64,000 nucleotides of DNA from Phoronis australis (Eukaryota; Phoronida; Phoronidae). Shown piece after piece: positions 35,783 through 49,672 of this stretch; the first letter of the stretch is position 1, and each line of letters opens with the position of its first letter. The stretch is taken from NCBI GenBank assembly GCA_002633005.1, contig NMRA01000400.1, forward strand, positions 282,476-346,475, in the 5' to 3' direction. The position numbers and the translations under genes are program-made. Under the pieces are notes generated by a model. The model was not told the origin of the DNA and made no database searches. It saw only the letters and a program-made list of their open reading frames with translations.

Positions 35783-38700
35783 TCACTCGACATCTCCCAC
35801 GTCATCATCCTCCATCATGGGTTCTTCATCATCTACAAGACCCCGCTGGTTTCTGTTCAACAGAACGGAGTCTTCGCCTAGGATGGAACACAGCTCACAC
35901 AATCTCTCTGTCATTTTCGGCACGCCTGCCAGTTGAGTTTCCAGCCGTTGTTTCTCATCATTGAGTGACAGTCGCGTGGCTGTGTCTAGCTGTTCCAGTC
36001 GCCAGCCACCCTCCCCATCAAATTGCAACAGGTGACTATGGAATTTCCTACAGAAAGAATCGGCAAGACCTCTCCACAGATGTTCACTAGTTCTCAAGAA
36101 TATATTGTCTTAACTTCAGTTGCAATTGGGCAATTTTGGTGATTCAAAAACTAAACACGATCAGCATTTGACTAGGAATTCAGAAATGTTATTGTTTATG
36201 TTCAAAAATTTTATAACTTGACTTTTTTTAAAGCACACCCCAGTCAGGCTAGATAGGATCTTATTGGAGATTAGAGCAATTATCAAACAAAAGAGAGCTG
36301 GCCCTCCAACCATAAATGCCAGTCGTGTAAGATACTGGCTACAGTGGTCATCCGCCCAATTTGTGCAACACAACCGACCAAGTTGGACTCAACGAGAGAA
36401 CACTGTAATGTCTGTAGGGCAAAATAGGGAAAACCGCTTATGAGCGACCATATTCTAAAAGTTGTGGGAATTTTCTTTTTCATCATGATTTTTTTCAATG
36501 ACTTCAGAAGAACTTCAATACACCGGTTAAAGTCATTTTCATAAAAATTCATGTATCCATTCAAATAAAGCACTACTTTGGGAACACCTTGAAAAGGGTT
36601 GGCTTCTGAGTTATGGAATGGAGTGTTAAGAGTGAGGGAACACTATCAATCAGGTTTGTTGTAACAGAAACTGGAGAAAACAAACCCCACACTGTACTTA
36701 CAAGAAATCATCAACATTGCTAAGGTCGTGAACTTGGGGTCAAAGGTTACTCTGGACTCGATCCAGTTATCAAGTGTCATAGAATACTGAGTAAGGGCTC
36801 CGTTATTATATTGGAAGTCATTTCTTAGAATATATTGTCCCCCAAAATACTGAAATCCATTCGTGTATCAAATAATCCACCTTCTGAATTGATGCACCAA
36901 ATGTTACGCTGTGGAATGAGTATCCCACTTGACAGGTTGGCCAGTCAGGATACATTGGAGTGGTTATCAGTTTGACAGTGGCAAACCTAAGTTGACACAG
37001 TACAGCTCACTTAATGTCTGCCTTCATCTGATAAGCTCATGTAATCCAGCAATTATGTTGTAAACAGTGCACTGAGGCTAACCGATATTTAAAAATACTA
37101 TTTGCTAATGATTTTCAACAAATGTGTTTTGTATGAAATCATTTCACCATAAAGGAGGAAAAGGGTTGACTTTCAGAGAAATTATACTTAACTTTCACAT
37201 GTTGATTCCTTTTGTGACTGTGACCTCTGACCAGCATAACCACAGTATTGTGTACTAACACAAAAAGGCTTGCTTGACAAGTTTAACTGAGCATGATTCT
37301 AGACTAGAACCTGATAGAGGAAATTTCTTGATTTTTACATTCCAGGAGAATGGTACACAATGACATGCTTTTCAATCATTAAATTCATCATCTTGACCAC
37401 GGGCAACTATGAGACACAATGAGATTATTTTACGAAACCTCACATACGAGTAGAAAAATGTCTAATGAGCTATAACTATACAGCCTGGCCAAATGACCAT
37501 ATCCTGGTAACATACCATAGAGATGGCCTGTGTGTGATTGTCAGTAAAGTTATCCCAGCATCCTTTGCAGCCTGGTAAATCTTACTCTCCACATCTATGG
37601 ACACAGCACTGGTACACTCGTCTAGCAGAGCAAACTTGGGACTATAAACAGATCGATTAAATGTTAGTTTTGACAATGCAAGAATTAAGAAAACTAGAGG
37701 TCACTGCAGAAAAAAACACAATACATCCCAAAAGTGAATGGGCAAAATATTGTTTCTATTTACACGTATCCACCATCTACCTGTAGTTTCAACTCCAGCT
37801 GTGAAGCGTTCTTGCAATCTTTTGTTAGAGTTCACAAGTCCTAAACCAATTATGTACCGTGGTTACATCCTTTGAGAAACCATGACATTGCTTTTTGGGT
37901 GATATTTAATGAATTTCTATGAAAAAAAGTTTCCAACATAATTGTCACTTCATGTGTAATTCAATTTCAGAAGTTAGACAGTCATATAAAAAATAATTTT
38001 TATTCCATGGTACTTCACGGGTACCAGAGTATAGACCTTACACCAAACAGTTGTTCGGGGTAACATACTGGAAAATAAAAATCTTGAAACACTTAATAGT
38101 TACATTGTTACGGGCCTAGTTGTAAAGCGCCACAGAGCCTATAAAGGCTGGTTAAAATCATAGCAGCCCACATGTGCCCTCTCTTACATTGAGGGGCATT
38201 TACCACTAACAACACCTCAATACGATGTATAATTGCACAAACCAGATGGGGTACTTACTGATGATAGAACAGCCTGGCCATTCCCATCCTCTGCTTCTCA
38301 CCCCCTGAGAGAACGTCTTTCCAGTCACTGGTAGCGTCCCAACCTGTCAGATGTATATTTTATGTGATCACTCCTCATGGTGTGGATAGTCACAATCATA
38401 GCTATAGTAAAACTCGCATAAGTTAGACACACATAAGTCGGATTTTCCATTAACTCGAACAAAGTGCCCGATTGTACTTAGTTACACTATCTAGTTCGTA
38501 CAGTCAGCCCTTCAGATAAGTCAGACTTCACCTTACTCTGGTAAAACCTCTCAGTCTGATTGGATCCAACTATCAATTCAGACACAAATCAATGTTATGG
38601 TAAGATGCTAAACATAAATTTCTTAAATTTAACTTGTCGAGAAATTGCATTCTTATTTTTTGTTTAAATACAGGGCAAACACATCTATAGCACAAACCAC

Positions 38701-41700
38701 AAATTAGCAGTCTCAAAAAACGACCATGAATGCTGAACAATGGGAGATAACTACAGTGTAAGGACATTGGAAGACGACAGGAAGACTGTAGTTTTCTAAT
38801 ATTCCCCGCTTTTTGACGAAATGTCATTCAATCGCTTACCTGTCAGATTGCAATCAATGCAATGGTCACTCTACTGTCCATCATTGACTCAAACTGAAAA
38901 TGATTCTAATTTAGGATCCAAGATTGAAATGTCAAACTTGAGATGGGGAGTGTACCCGGACAGGTGAGGAACAATCCCAGAAATCATTTTAGACCACAAA
39001 ATCAGATCAACTTCATTACAGTAAGTGCATGGTCTATCTTAACTTGGGTTTTGACAAAAGACAAGCCTTCATTGCCCCTAGTGAAGGCCCTACAAAACAG
39101 CCATACCTCCCTCGCGATGTACAATTTGCCGAAGGTGCACAATGCCCAGGATGTGTTCCAGGTCATCGTCTGTCTTGCCCTTTTTGCTCATGTCCTCTCT
39201 GGTGTCAGGGTAGATGACCTGATCACGTAAACTGCCTATGGACATGTATGGCCTGCAGCGACACACATTCAACATATTACATGTGTTTTGATCCTACCAA
39301 GAGTGTGTAAACAACACTTTGTGATAAAAAACAATTCGCCCAAGAAGAGTCACTTCTAAGATGCAACTTAGTCAGTCAACGATACAGATATGTTTGCACT
39401 AGGCCTGTTATGGTACACTGGGCTCAAAGACAACTCAGATCTATGTTTAAGAATATTTATTGTATTCTGTTTGCAATATGTTTTTCAATAATCAAATCGA
39501 AACAGATCAGTGAATTGTGATTTGATTAGACTGATAATTCTTGTCGTTTTTCAAATGTTCACTGACTGGTTTTCATGAGTCAGGTTGACTTGGTCATAGA
39601 ATGAAGTCACACAAAGGGAGAGCTGCAGGTCTTGATGCCCATTCAGTTTATTGACGGTAATGGTCTGATATAACGTGTCCGAACTTTGAGAACCAGGTTT
39701 TTTCCACTAACTAACGGGCATCACACTGGTTCTCAAAATACGGGCACGTTATATCAGACTATTGCCCAGATGACAGCATTACAGCTGAAAATGGCACTAT
39801 TAATAGTTGGCTAGTTCTTAGATTATAGCTATCAACAGTAGTAGGAATGTCCAGTTAGGATGAATGTCTCTTGATCTTGATGGACAAAAACCAAATTCTC
39901 TGCAAGAGTGTTGGTAACCAAAACACACAAGATCATGTAAGTAGAACCCTAAAGGATATTAGTTTTCTCACAGATCTAAATAGGCTTGAAATACAGTACA
40001 AGACGAAAGTAACCAGACAAAATTCTGTTTTCTTGCCACAACAGGCTCACAAGTATCAAATTGTGATTTGTAAATCTGAGTCAATTCTCAATTTACCGAA
40101 TGACACCAGACATTTTTAAACCTATTCTCTCACCTACAGTCACAGGTCTTAAGTGCAGAGATCAATATCTGTATTTTGTAACCAAGCAATGAAAGAATGC
40201 AAGGACTGAATAAGGACCAGGAATATTCTCCAATTTTCATTTTTTTTCAGTTGAAATAACGATGTAGCTTCACATGCTCTATGGCAGTTGGAGTAGGGAG
40301 ACATTAATGTCCTACCTGGGACCTTCCTTAAATGAATCACATAACTACGTAATGGTTTTTAATGTTTGAATGTATAATTTGGACGGAAATGAAAAATCAT
40401 GACTACAAGACAAACTACTCACCTCTGCGGAATATAATACATTTGATCTGTTCGTGGTTTGTACAACTTGCCACTGTACACTGGCCATAGTCCGCCCAGA
40501 ATTCTAAAGAGGGAGCTTTTTCCACAGCCATTAGGTCCCGTGATCAGCAAATGGGTGCCAGGCTCCATCTGTTGACAGAACAGGAAATTAGAGTGCCTAC
40601 ACAAACAAATGCCATTTGCCGGATTTCAATATATTAGCACAATGTTGTTTCAAAATATTTTATCATTAATTATGACACTTGTAATTTTCTGAATGCGATT
40701 ACTTGAAACTTGAATAAGACTTTTCTTAACGGACAGTTTTATGAAATTTGAATTTTGGATACTTGGTTACGTGTACATACTCAATTTAGTTTAAGGACTG
40801 CTCATCAATGTGGGAAGATATTACTGTACCCTGTTTGTGCTCAGCTTAATTTAAAAATGTTTCAATGGCTTAGATCAGGGCTTGGAATGACTTATGACAA
40901 AAAACGCGGAAACTTTGAAACTTCAACGGCCCAAATCATGCCCGATAACCAGCCTTGAATGGTCGATGTGAACCTTTCCCAGACAAAAATGGGGAGGACT
41001 AAAAAAAAAAAAAAAAACGTTACCACAATCAGTAGCATGCGTCTGCGTCCTTTTAGCTCGCCCGTCCACACATTTTTGGCTGCAGAGCGGTAGTATTTGT
41101 CGCCGCGCTTAACAATAACTCGAGACGCCATTGAAAATCCCACCACGCTGTCCCAGATGCCCCGGCAATGTTGACAATTTACGTTTCTCCGAAACATAAA
41201 GAGCAACTTCCACTTTTTGAGGTGAACGCCGTCTGCAACGCCGCGGTAAGAAAGGAATTTGCCGCGGAAATTTTATATCAAATCCGATTGTTTTACGCGG
41301 AAATATAATAAAAAAAGCGGACAGCACATTTGAAAAAAGCGGAAATCCGTGTTTCCGCGGAAAATTCCAAGCCCTGTTAGATAAATGCAACTCCCTGGTC
41401 ATTGTGCTTGTGTCTTGATTTTATACGTTTCCAATTAAAACGCCTTCACAGATGTCACACTAGACTTCGAAATAATATGGTTCATGGGACACACCGTTCA
41501 ATTTCTTTGGGCTACTTTCCAATATTTGAGGTTTGTGAAAACAGTCTAATCCTTACACTAGTGCAGAGCAATGAATATTAAGGTTAACCTGGAGGTACTT
41601 CTTACAGTGGGAAATACAAAACAAGAATTGAAACCGATGATTTTAATTTATTTAGTTTTACTTCTCACAACTGCCATCGAAATCGTTTCAAAGTTGATGC

Positions 41701-44700
41701 ATCAATGAACTCAACATGCGTCTTCTGCATTTTGTCAAACGATGCGAAAACATAGCCCTGGGCAAACGCCGAATTTGATGTAATGAACAGAAGACCTTAC
41801 CTTGAGAGACAGACTTGAGACTACCACATCACCATTTGGGGTAATTATGGGCAGGTCTTCTATTTCAATGGCAGACATCGTGTCATGAACTTCACCTGAA
41901 ACAGATGCAGCTGATTATGTCACACACAGAACACTTGGACAGACAAATAAATTTATGAAATATTCAGAAGGTAAAAAGCAAAAAATGCAGATTTAACACT
42001 TTTAAAGTAAGCGAAATACCAAGGAAACATAGTTGTGATAAGAATATACCGACGGTTTTTGATTTAATTTTTAAAATGGTTATCAATAAGCCAAGAATTA
42101 CATGCATGAGTTGAAACCAAGCAGAAAGTGGTTTAAATCAAAATTTCGCTTGCTGTAGGGAATTCAGGTTTAACCACTTTAAACATCTCAATTGCATTTA
42201 TTATAATGTACAAAGGATTGACATAAGTTCTAAAACAAGAACAACAAGATTCGACACCTTTTTTCAAGTTCTAGAATTTGTCAATTTTGATTTGACCTCA
42301 TAATTACTTAGTGGTTTGGAATGCTGTCTTGGTTTCAATGGTCCAACTGTGTGCACGATATATCAAACTTTCCTATACAATGCAGCACATCTTGTAAAAC
42401 CCAATACACAATTACTTAAGACCTGTTTGTTTAAATTTGGTATCAATGCACCCAGAACTACCATAAATGTCTAAGTTAACATTCATGCAAACATGAAATT
42501 TTAACTCATCATTGGCTTAACACTAAATCTCAATTTACGTGACTGAGATTTCCTTGAAAGTGTTAAAGTCTTTGCACATGGCTGACTCACACAGATCTCA
42601 GCTCTCAAAACATTCTATTCTAAAATCATTCATCTACGAGTAACCAACAGTCAGAGTTCCAGCCTTTTTCAGGTAGCAAAATACCAGCATTCTTTTATAT
42701 GCCTCTTGCCTCCGAGTTCAAATCGTTTACTTGAGTCAGGCCAACACCTACACCTAAAATACTCAAAATTTCATTTTTAAATCCCTGTGCTCTCCTAAAC
42801 ACCCACACCATATTTTCGAGTTTCAAAGAGAAGCGCTCTGGATCTTAACAAGGACGAGAATAGTAATGCCAAATCCTAACTGGCTTGAAATTACAGTGTA
42901 ACTATCAAAATTAACAATTTACATTATCGCTGAAATGCAAACACAAACCTTTAATCTCCAGAGGCCCTGATATCTTTTTCACTCCTTTCAGCTTGCGTGT
43001 GCTGACAACAGTGTTTCGTTTGTACACTCCCTGAGAAACCTCCTCGAACACTTGGAACATTTCAGCCACTCTGGCTGTGTAGCCAGCTAACTCTGTCACC
43101 TGGTGAACAAAAATGTTCATTGTTCAACAAAGGACATGGCCAAACACTTCCTGTTCTAAGCATTACAAGACTGTGATGTTCAGAGCTGCGGCTAATGTTC
43201 ACTTCCCTGAGTTTAGATTAAGTTATCCCACTTGGTTCAGTTTTATTGGTTTAAGAACAAGTAATTGATCCCTCCTACTGAGGCAATCTCTGACTGATTG
43301 AGGTTACATTGGACCCGATTTACTTTTTACCAGTCTCTTATTTATTGAGTCATGATACCAAGTTTTTTTGGTAAAATTATGCAAAAATAAAAGATACATT
43401 GATGCTAAAACATTGGTATAAACAACAAGACTAATTAATTTACTTGACATAAATGATCAAAATGAGATCCCAAAAAACCAGTTACAGTTTTCTAAAATAC
43501 TATTACGTTTTCACTTGATGCAACATTATTATTCTTTATGAAGGCCTAATTTTTATATCCCCTCAAAACAATCCATAAAAGAGTTCCGGAGAACTATACA
43601 TAAAGCATAGTACCTGAAAGTTTCATATAAATCAGATCAGTTCTGAGATATGATGTTCTGAAGTTAGCCAAATCTGGAATTTTTCTACTAGGGTCCCACG
43701 TGGCTTTAATCTCCTATGTAGCACTGTTACAGCAAGACATCTGACCTATAGTTCTATAACTAACCAACACCAACTCTGATAAGAATTGATACAGCTTAAC
43801 AGTGGCACAATATTAAAGATACACGAAAAAATTGTGACATGTTTAAAAAGATAATTCCGCTGGTATTTTTAACTTCTTGTCAATTACTGACTGTTATTAG
43901 TTTTTGATCACAAAAATCTATCAATGCGAACTACAGCTAATTTCTAGGTCATATTTGGGGGCTTGGTATAGCATTGTCACAGAGGATGTTATAGAGAAAA
44001 TCAAACTGCTAGAAATGAATAAAAATTTAATAACCCATTGGAATGTATTAAATTTGTAACAGAAATTTTTAAACTGGCGTTTGACAAGATTTGAAACATG
44101 TAGAACAGAACCCTACTAGTTGTTTAACAGCAATATGTTGGAAAAGATTGTGTTAATCCAATATGGGAAAATATTACTGTCTCGTGAATGGAAAAGTAAT
44201 ATGAATAATTTAAACAGCGATGTCACATATATGATGGGGTTCATAAGGTTAACATTATTCATTCAGTATTGACAATATTGGTCTTAAGAGAGATAATGAT
44301 GAAAATGTACAATAAGCATCCTTACATTAGAGGACACAGTCTGTACTGTATTAGTATGAAGACATGGTGAGAGTCCTCGAGAATTGTTATCACACACTGA
44401 AAAATTTTAAGTCAGATATGGAACGGTTCTCCCCTAATGATGACTAATGTTAAAAGAAAAATATAATGGTTAACTGTTGGCTCTGGGGGCAAATTTTACC
44501 TTAGAATAAACAAGTTTGACTCAAGTTTATAGTAGCTAAAGATAAAAAACAATAAATGTGGCTTTGTTCACTAACCGTTAAAAATCATTCTCATTTTGCT
44601 CGCTACTTAGAATAGAAATAAGATCTAGCAGGTCTTGGAATGACCAATGACAAAAAAGAAGAACATTTTCCACAAATAAACAGGCTTGTGTGATACAGAT

Positions 44701-47700
44701 ATTTTTGTGTTGTAAAATTTAACTGAAATAATCGTTTCTCCATCATTAAAGTCAAAATAATGATAAAAAAGAGACAAGAAAGAGGAAACTGGAAATCAAA
44801 TAGGAGGAAATTGAAACTAAAAAAGACGAAACTCTCTTAGATGAGAAAAATTTCAAGTCCTGATCTAAGCTTGGCAAAAACTGACTGAGATTTTGTTATT
44901 GCTCAGGATAAGGCTCATTAGTTAGTAGTTATCAAAGGTTGTTTCAGTTGCCGAAACAGGAATTTCAGGCAGTTCAGCACTCGACGCTGAGCATGTTGTT
45001 AACACACCAAGGCGACTTGGTAAAACTGGCAGGATGCCAAAATAAAAACTGCATACACAGGGGTGCGAAAATCCCGAGTCATAAAAATGACACGGTGAGA
45101 AAAGAAAATTGGGATACCTGAATTGAAGAGCCAACGAATTGGGCAGATGTACGCTAAAACCCCACCTTGCAGCATTTTTCAATTTTCTAAAGGAATGGAA
45201 AATTAGGAGTGCACTGACAGCTTGGTAATGCCCAGTTACCCCCTCGGACCCAACATTCCTTGCCTCCTACCTAAGGGAAAAGCAGGTGATCAAGCCACAC
45301 TGCCTGTGTGCACGAGTCATCAACCAGACATTCCAGTATTTGCGGAACAGTTCCGACAGCATCTATTTAATTCTTGTATTATTTTGAGCACCTGCTCCAC
45401 AGACAAATCCAGGGGCTCAAGGCGGTCTGGAACCCCTTTTTTCTCTTGATGTTCTTGATATCAAATCTAGAATTTTCAAATTGTTGACTTGGACCCCGTC
45501 TTAAAAAAATTTTTGAAACGACCTGCCCTTTTAAAAAATTTATATAAGCCCATGTACTCGGATTGTGCATCATGGCGACTTTTACCAGGACACCAAACAA
45601 AATGTGCAGTTGCATGGACAGGCTGCCAAATCCAGCAATGCACTTTCATGTAACCAATAACAAACAAAGGATAGGAATGCACCCTGACGTCACTCTAGAA
45701 GTGCAAGTAAACCAGTGAAGAAAGTTATTTCTGAAACCACAACATGCATGGTTTATTGACCCTTTAAGAGAGTGTGTTTGTGTTGTGTTGTGTGTGTTGT
45801 GTGTGCGCCTCTGCGTGTGTGATATGGAAATATTGCCAAATAAATGAAAGAACAGGGGTCTTGGAGGCTTTTCCTCATACCACGAGACGTACTTCTAACA
45901 GAAATGATATTTGCCCCAGTCTCCAGCATCATCTTATTCAATAGATCTACAGTGCGCTGCAGAGCACTAACACAACAGGGTATCCACGGTAATCTCACCT
46001 CTTTATATGAAGACATAATACGTTCAATGGCATCAGCAGCGCTAATGAGTAGGTTCTTGGCCGTGGTGAATGACTGTGTCCTCTCGCTGACCCCGCCATC
46101 AGGGTCATCGTCAATAAATGAACCTGAAGAAATAAAATTGGACCAGATTATAACTTTCATAAATCAGACCACACAATTTGCATTTTAATGGTTTTGCAAA
46201 AGACAAATTTATTACAACTACTTTTCAATATGTAACGTCAAGTATTTACTTAAACTATCCCATATAACTCCAGATATATATGTGCAGGCATATGCGTATG
46301 CACTACACAAACAAAAACCAGAGTTGTGCATCCTTCATTAAACTTGCTTCAACTTATGAAATACATTTCTAACACGTGAATTTAACATAATTTAATCTCA
46401 ACGTAAGTTGCCCCAGGAATAAGACGAATGAGTGCACTATATTAACTGAATGAAAAATACACTTGATTCCAGAGTGAAAGCCTCAGTCACTTCAACTTCA
46501 ACTTGCCCAAAAGAAAGTGTAATGTGGACAGAAGAGGTGCCAACAAGTTATCAGCTACTACTAGTACTAATATACCCGGTTGCACAGGTTAGCATTTTCT
46601 GCAATGACATGAGCACGTAACAACCGTTTTCTTATCGGTTTGGGTTTGAACCCTAAATGTTTTGGGAACACTCGAGAGCAAGAGACTTCAAGGGTAACCA
46701 GCTCAGAAATGAGTACCCTTATACACTGAAGCAAAATGACAAAGTCTAAGTAATGCCTATAGTATACCATCAGCCTTCACAGCCTTAGTAGAGAGGATAG
46801 GCACAGCGACCATGATCATTCCATTAGCACTCCATGTGTACTTCATCAGGAACTGTTCCAACATAATGTACCAGAGTCTCTTGCTGTAGATCAGATTCAT
46901 CTGCTGCATGACCAGGTCATAGCTTCGGCTCAATAGGTTGCGCTCAATCTGGTCAACAGTACATATGTATTGGGTAACGCAAGCATTAAAGATACATGCA
47001 TAATTTTAAACCAATGCAGCCATAATCAATTTTTAAAAGGTTACTAGTGGTCAATTTTATTTATTTCTTCATTAACTTGATCAACACATTGCATGTTACA
47101 AGGTCTAAGCACAGGGAAACGTGCCTCAGAGCTTTATTTACCAAACAACAGACTGAGATATCAGCCATGAAAATTTCCTTTCAAAAGAATGACTTTAGTC
47201 TAATTTTTTGATGGCAGATACCTGAGTTAATTGAACATTGGAGACACACTTCCTACAGCACTAGGCGATCACATATTATTAAACTAGTACGTAATTTTTT
47301 TTTGCAAATATATCCACACACATGGAGGAAAAGTTTTGAAGTGCTGTTTTGAAGAAACCTAACCAAGCCTATTTACTTCCAAAGGACAAATCTCTGTAAC
47401 TTCTATATCTTAGATCTAAAACTTATAGATCACAAAAGGTGACTGTTTAATTCACAGGCTTCATCAAGCTTCTGATCGTCCCCAATACCCTGATTGCAAA
47501 ACAAATTTAAAGACAAAATGTTGATATTTATCTATATTGTAATATTACATTTCAGTTTGGGACAAAGTGGGGAAGCCCCTTTTTAAATGGGAAGTGCTTA
47601 GTAGTACTATATGTACTGTATTGGGGACGATCAGAAGCTAAGGAAGCCCGTGGTTTATCATATCTCAACCGGTAATGAAACACATAGCAAAAAAGCTAAA

Positions 47701-48745
47701 TAGTGAATAAACTGAGTGTATTATAGAATATCACAGTCACAGAGGAAGAAGGTTCGTCACAGATACTAACAGAACGTACCTCATGGCCACCATAGAAGGC
47801 AATTTCTTCAGCGTTGGCAATGATTCGTGAATGCATGAATCGAAGATAACCTTTCCTGTGAGCTTCTTCCGCAACTAATTTTCCAAACCTTGGTGAGCAT
47901 GCCTTCAAAATCTGAGCTGTGGCAAGAACTGCGATGAATGCTATAATCACAGGCACTTTAGAACTGGCTCCACGATCGGCAGCTAATCTGTACAAGGTAT
48001 AGGACATCAGGACAACATCCAGAAATGGTTTGCTAAGAGAAGAATATAAGTGTGCCAGACTAGACGTGAACGAAGTGATGTCATCTGTCAAGCACTGATC
48101 GGCATTCGTTAGACGACCATCTAGGTTACTTACTCGATAGTAAGTCTGATTGCTAAAGTAAAGTTCATATGAATAATTCACAAGTTTTGTGCGGAGAGAC
48201 AGGGCGAGCTTATTCTCCAGGAATTTGATCAAACTGTTGATAAATGTGGCTGGAATTCCGACGGCTACCCACTTACTGAGTTGTATTGCAAAACGGCTCA
48301 CATTTCTCTGAACTATAGCTTTCACTATTTTGCCTTCTAACTTAGCCACAAAAATTGTCAAAAATGTCCTTGAAACCAAGGAACTTGAGTGAAGAAGCAG
48401 TAGTCCAAATTCCTTGGACCAAAGTCCAGGAATAAGGATTTTAAGCAGATTCCTGAGCTGCTGCAAAAACTCTCGGTTGACATTTGGCGATTTCTTCTTA
48501 AGGTCCCGGCCTCCTTCTCGATTCTCATCAGTTTGTTTTTGATTATGAGCATCTGCTTCGTCTTTTTCATCACGTTTAGCAGTTCCGTTCAAAGTCGACT
48601 TTGAACTTCCACGTCGCTTCGACTTGAGGAAATGGCGATACAACTTCAGTGCACCATAAGCCAAAATAAGACCTCCAGCTGTTTTTCCAAACACTCGAGC
48701 CGCAACAGCCTTGTTTTTTGAAGCAACGCGTAGCAACTTCGACAT
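35783..48745 (-). CDS. ABCD1/2-like: Peroxisomal ABC half-transporter, ABCD1/ABCD2 type (10 exons, 761 aa)
   Basis: Exons in order: 48745-47780, 46948-46768, 46123-45999, 43099-42949, 41895-41801, 40568-40423, 39252-39107, 38343-38259, 37641-37516, 36047-35783. All junctions are GT/AG in matching phase, and ten exons is also the count in human ABCD1. The product has a basic N-terminus with membrane segments, and the EAA-like motif [12 protein letters not shown] (311-322). It has Walker [10 protein letters not shown] (517-525), signature LSGGE (615-619), Walker B FALLDE (635-640) and the H-loop His 669. ABCD1/2 dimerise in the peroxisomal membrane and import very-long-chain acyl-CoA for beta-oxidation (family knowledge). 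No catalytic residue is missing and length matches (human 740-745), so it looks functional. Whether it is pro-orthologous to both ABCD1 and ABCD2 needs a tree; its neighbours match human ABCD2. Confidence 0.95.
39659..39763. mobile_element. Small inverted-repeat element in an ABCD intron
   Basis: 'aatggtctgatataacgtg' at the left is matched by its near reverse complement at the right (…'cacgttatatcagactatt'), and an inner pair 'gagaaccag' / 'ctggttctc' extends the arms. About 105 bp, no coding content. A distinct MITE family from the others. Confidence 0.7.
40876..41376. mobile_element. 501-bp MITE, ends CAGGGCTTGGAAT, in an ABCD intron
   Basis: The left end CAGGGCTTGGAATGAC and right end ATTCCAAGCCCTG are inverted repeats, flanked on both sides by TTAGAT as an exact 6-bp direct repeat. 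An A-run lies at about 41000. Several 'gcggaaa' / 'tttccgc' words fold the interior. The terminus resembles hAT ends. A shorter relative is at 44639-44862. Confidence 0.75.
43600..43740. repeat. Diverged dispersed repeat, ABCD-intron copy
   Basis: Ordered words 'ctgaaagttt', 'tctgagatatgatgttctgaa', 'agccaaat' and 'ctatgta' are shared with 33150-33260 in a selenoprotein K intron. Same orientation, no coding content. Confidence 0.45.
44639..44862. mobile_element. 224-bp MITE, second copy of the CAGGGCTTGG family
   Basis: Starts CAGGTCTTGGAATGACCAAT, whose first part matches the 40876 element, and ends TTTCAAGTCCTG. Flanks are ATCTAG and ATCTAA, so the site again reads TTAGAT on one strand, as at the first copy. 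Confidence 0.7.
45774..45822. repeat. GT-rich low-complexity tract
   Basis: Imperfect TGTGT/TGTTG repeats inside an ABCD intron. Confidence 0.7.
47453..47652. mobile_element. 200-bp MITE of the palindromic hAT-like family
   Basis: The left end CACAGGCTTCATCAAGCTTC followed by TGATCGTCCCCAATAC and the right end GTATTGGGGACGATCAGAAG then CTAAGGAAGCCCGTG match the termini of 3663-4330 (diverged). Flanks GTTTAATT and GTTTATCA agree at the first five bases, so the duplication has decayed. It lies in ABCD intron 1. Confidence 0.7.
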
Positions 48746-49164
48746 GTCTGGCGAATGTGACTACTAATACTAGAGAAAAAATGAAGAGCTAAAATCGATC
48801 CTCTCTCACTCTCAGTCAGCTGTCAACCATGATGTTCCTGAATCTAGGTCAATAGCCTTGACCTTTGAACAATCGTCTGCTGTACGACTGGTTAGGAACT
48901 CATCGGCTTTTAAGAAATATTTGTATTTTCCTGGATGTGGGTGAATAGTTTCTACCAATTTGTACAACCACTCTTGCCTCGTCCCCGAAGAAGGTAAATC
49001 GGAAGCGCCTCTATAGTCCGAAGGCGCATTGGTCCGAAGGTTCTATAGTCATCACTACAGTACCTTCTGTTCAACGCCCAGACAGAGGTGACGCAGTAAT
49101 CGCAGTATTATAGCTGCATTCATGCACCTGCAATGGCGCAATGAAAGACTCTTCTAAATTTGAC

Positions 49165-49420
49165 GTCTAGTCGCGGGCAGCGCAGCACTGAAATAATTGC
49201 GGGGGGAAGTGGCAGGTCTACGTTTTCAGCAAGGAGGGTTTAGGATTCGCGCGAATCCGAGGCGCGTAGCGCCGAACGGCGGTGGGGGGGTTGACGTTTT
49301 TTTAATTTTTAATTTTGATCCTATCCCCAGGGTTCAAACCCCCTGAATATCCCCCGTAGATCCGCCTCTGGGGGCTAGAGCCCGGCACCCCAGCCCCCTA
49401 TGGTACGCCGCCCCGTTCTA
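49165..49420. repeat. GC-rich repeat fragments
   Basis: Holds 'gcagcgcagcactgaaat', a G run, and 'ccagccccctatggtacgccgcc', which are the two ends of the unit seen at 28508 and 49525, enclosing other sequence with 'gtagatccgcctc'. Probably nested repeats. Confidence 0.5.
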
Positions 49421-49524
49421 GTGAGGGCTTATGCCAAGAGCACAGACTTTCACAGGTTCAGGTTTCATCTCGGCCACTGCGAGATCCAAGTCTCTGCTTT
49501 CACTCAGCAAATGCACTGACCATA

Positions 49525-49672
49525 CACGGGCGGCGCAGCACTGAAAAAAGCGGGGGGGGCTAAAACCCCCCTGAGCCCCCCTGTGGTGCGCAGCCTATAC
49601 ATCACGTGCGGCATAGCACTGAAAAAAGTGGGGCTATAGGCCCAACCCCCTATGGTGCGCCGTCCATGCCAT
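49525..49672 (-). repeat. GC-rich dimeric repeat, reverse copy
   Basis: Two tandem units, each 'gcggc(g)cagcactgaaaaaag' or 'gcggcatagcactgaaaaaag' then G/C runs and 'ctgtggtgcgc' or 'ctatggtgcgc'. This is the reverse complement of the dimer at 28508-28655. Confidence 0.6.

Noticed and set aside
45844-46188. 114-residue plus-strand frame
   Set aside because: It is the antisense of ABCD exon 3.
49321-49360. 'gggttcaaacccc' as a tRNA B box
   Set aside because: No A box or cloverleaf around it; it lies in GC-rich repeats.
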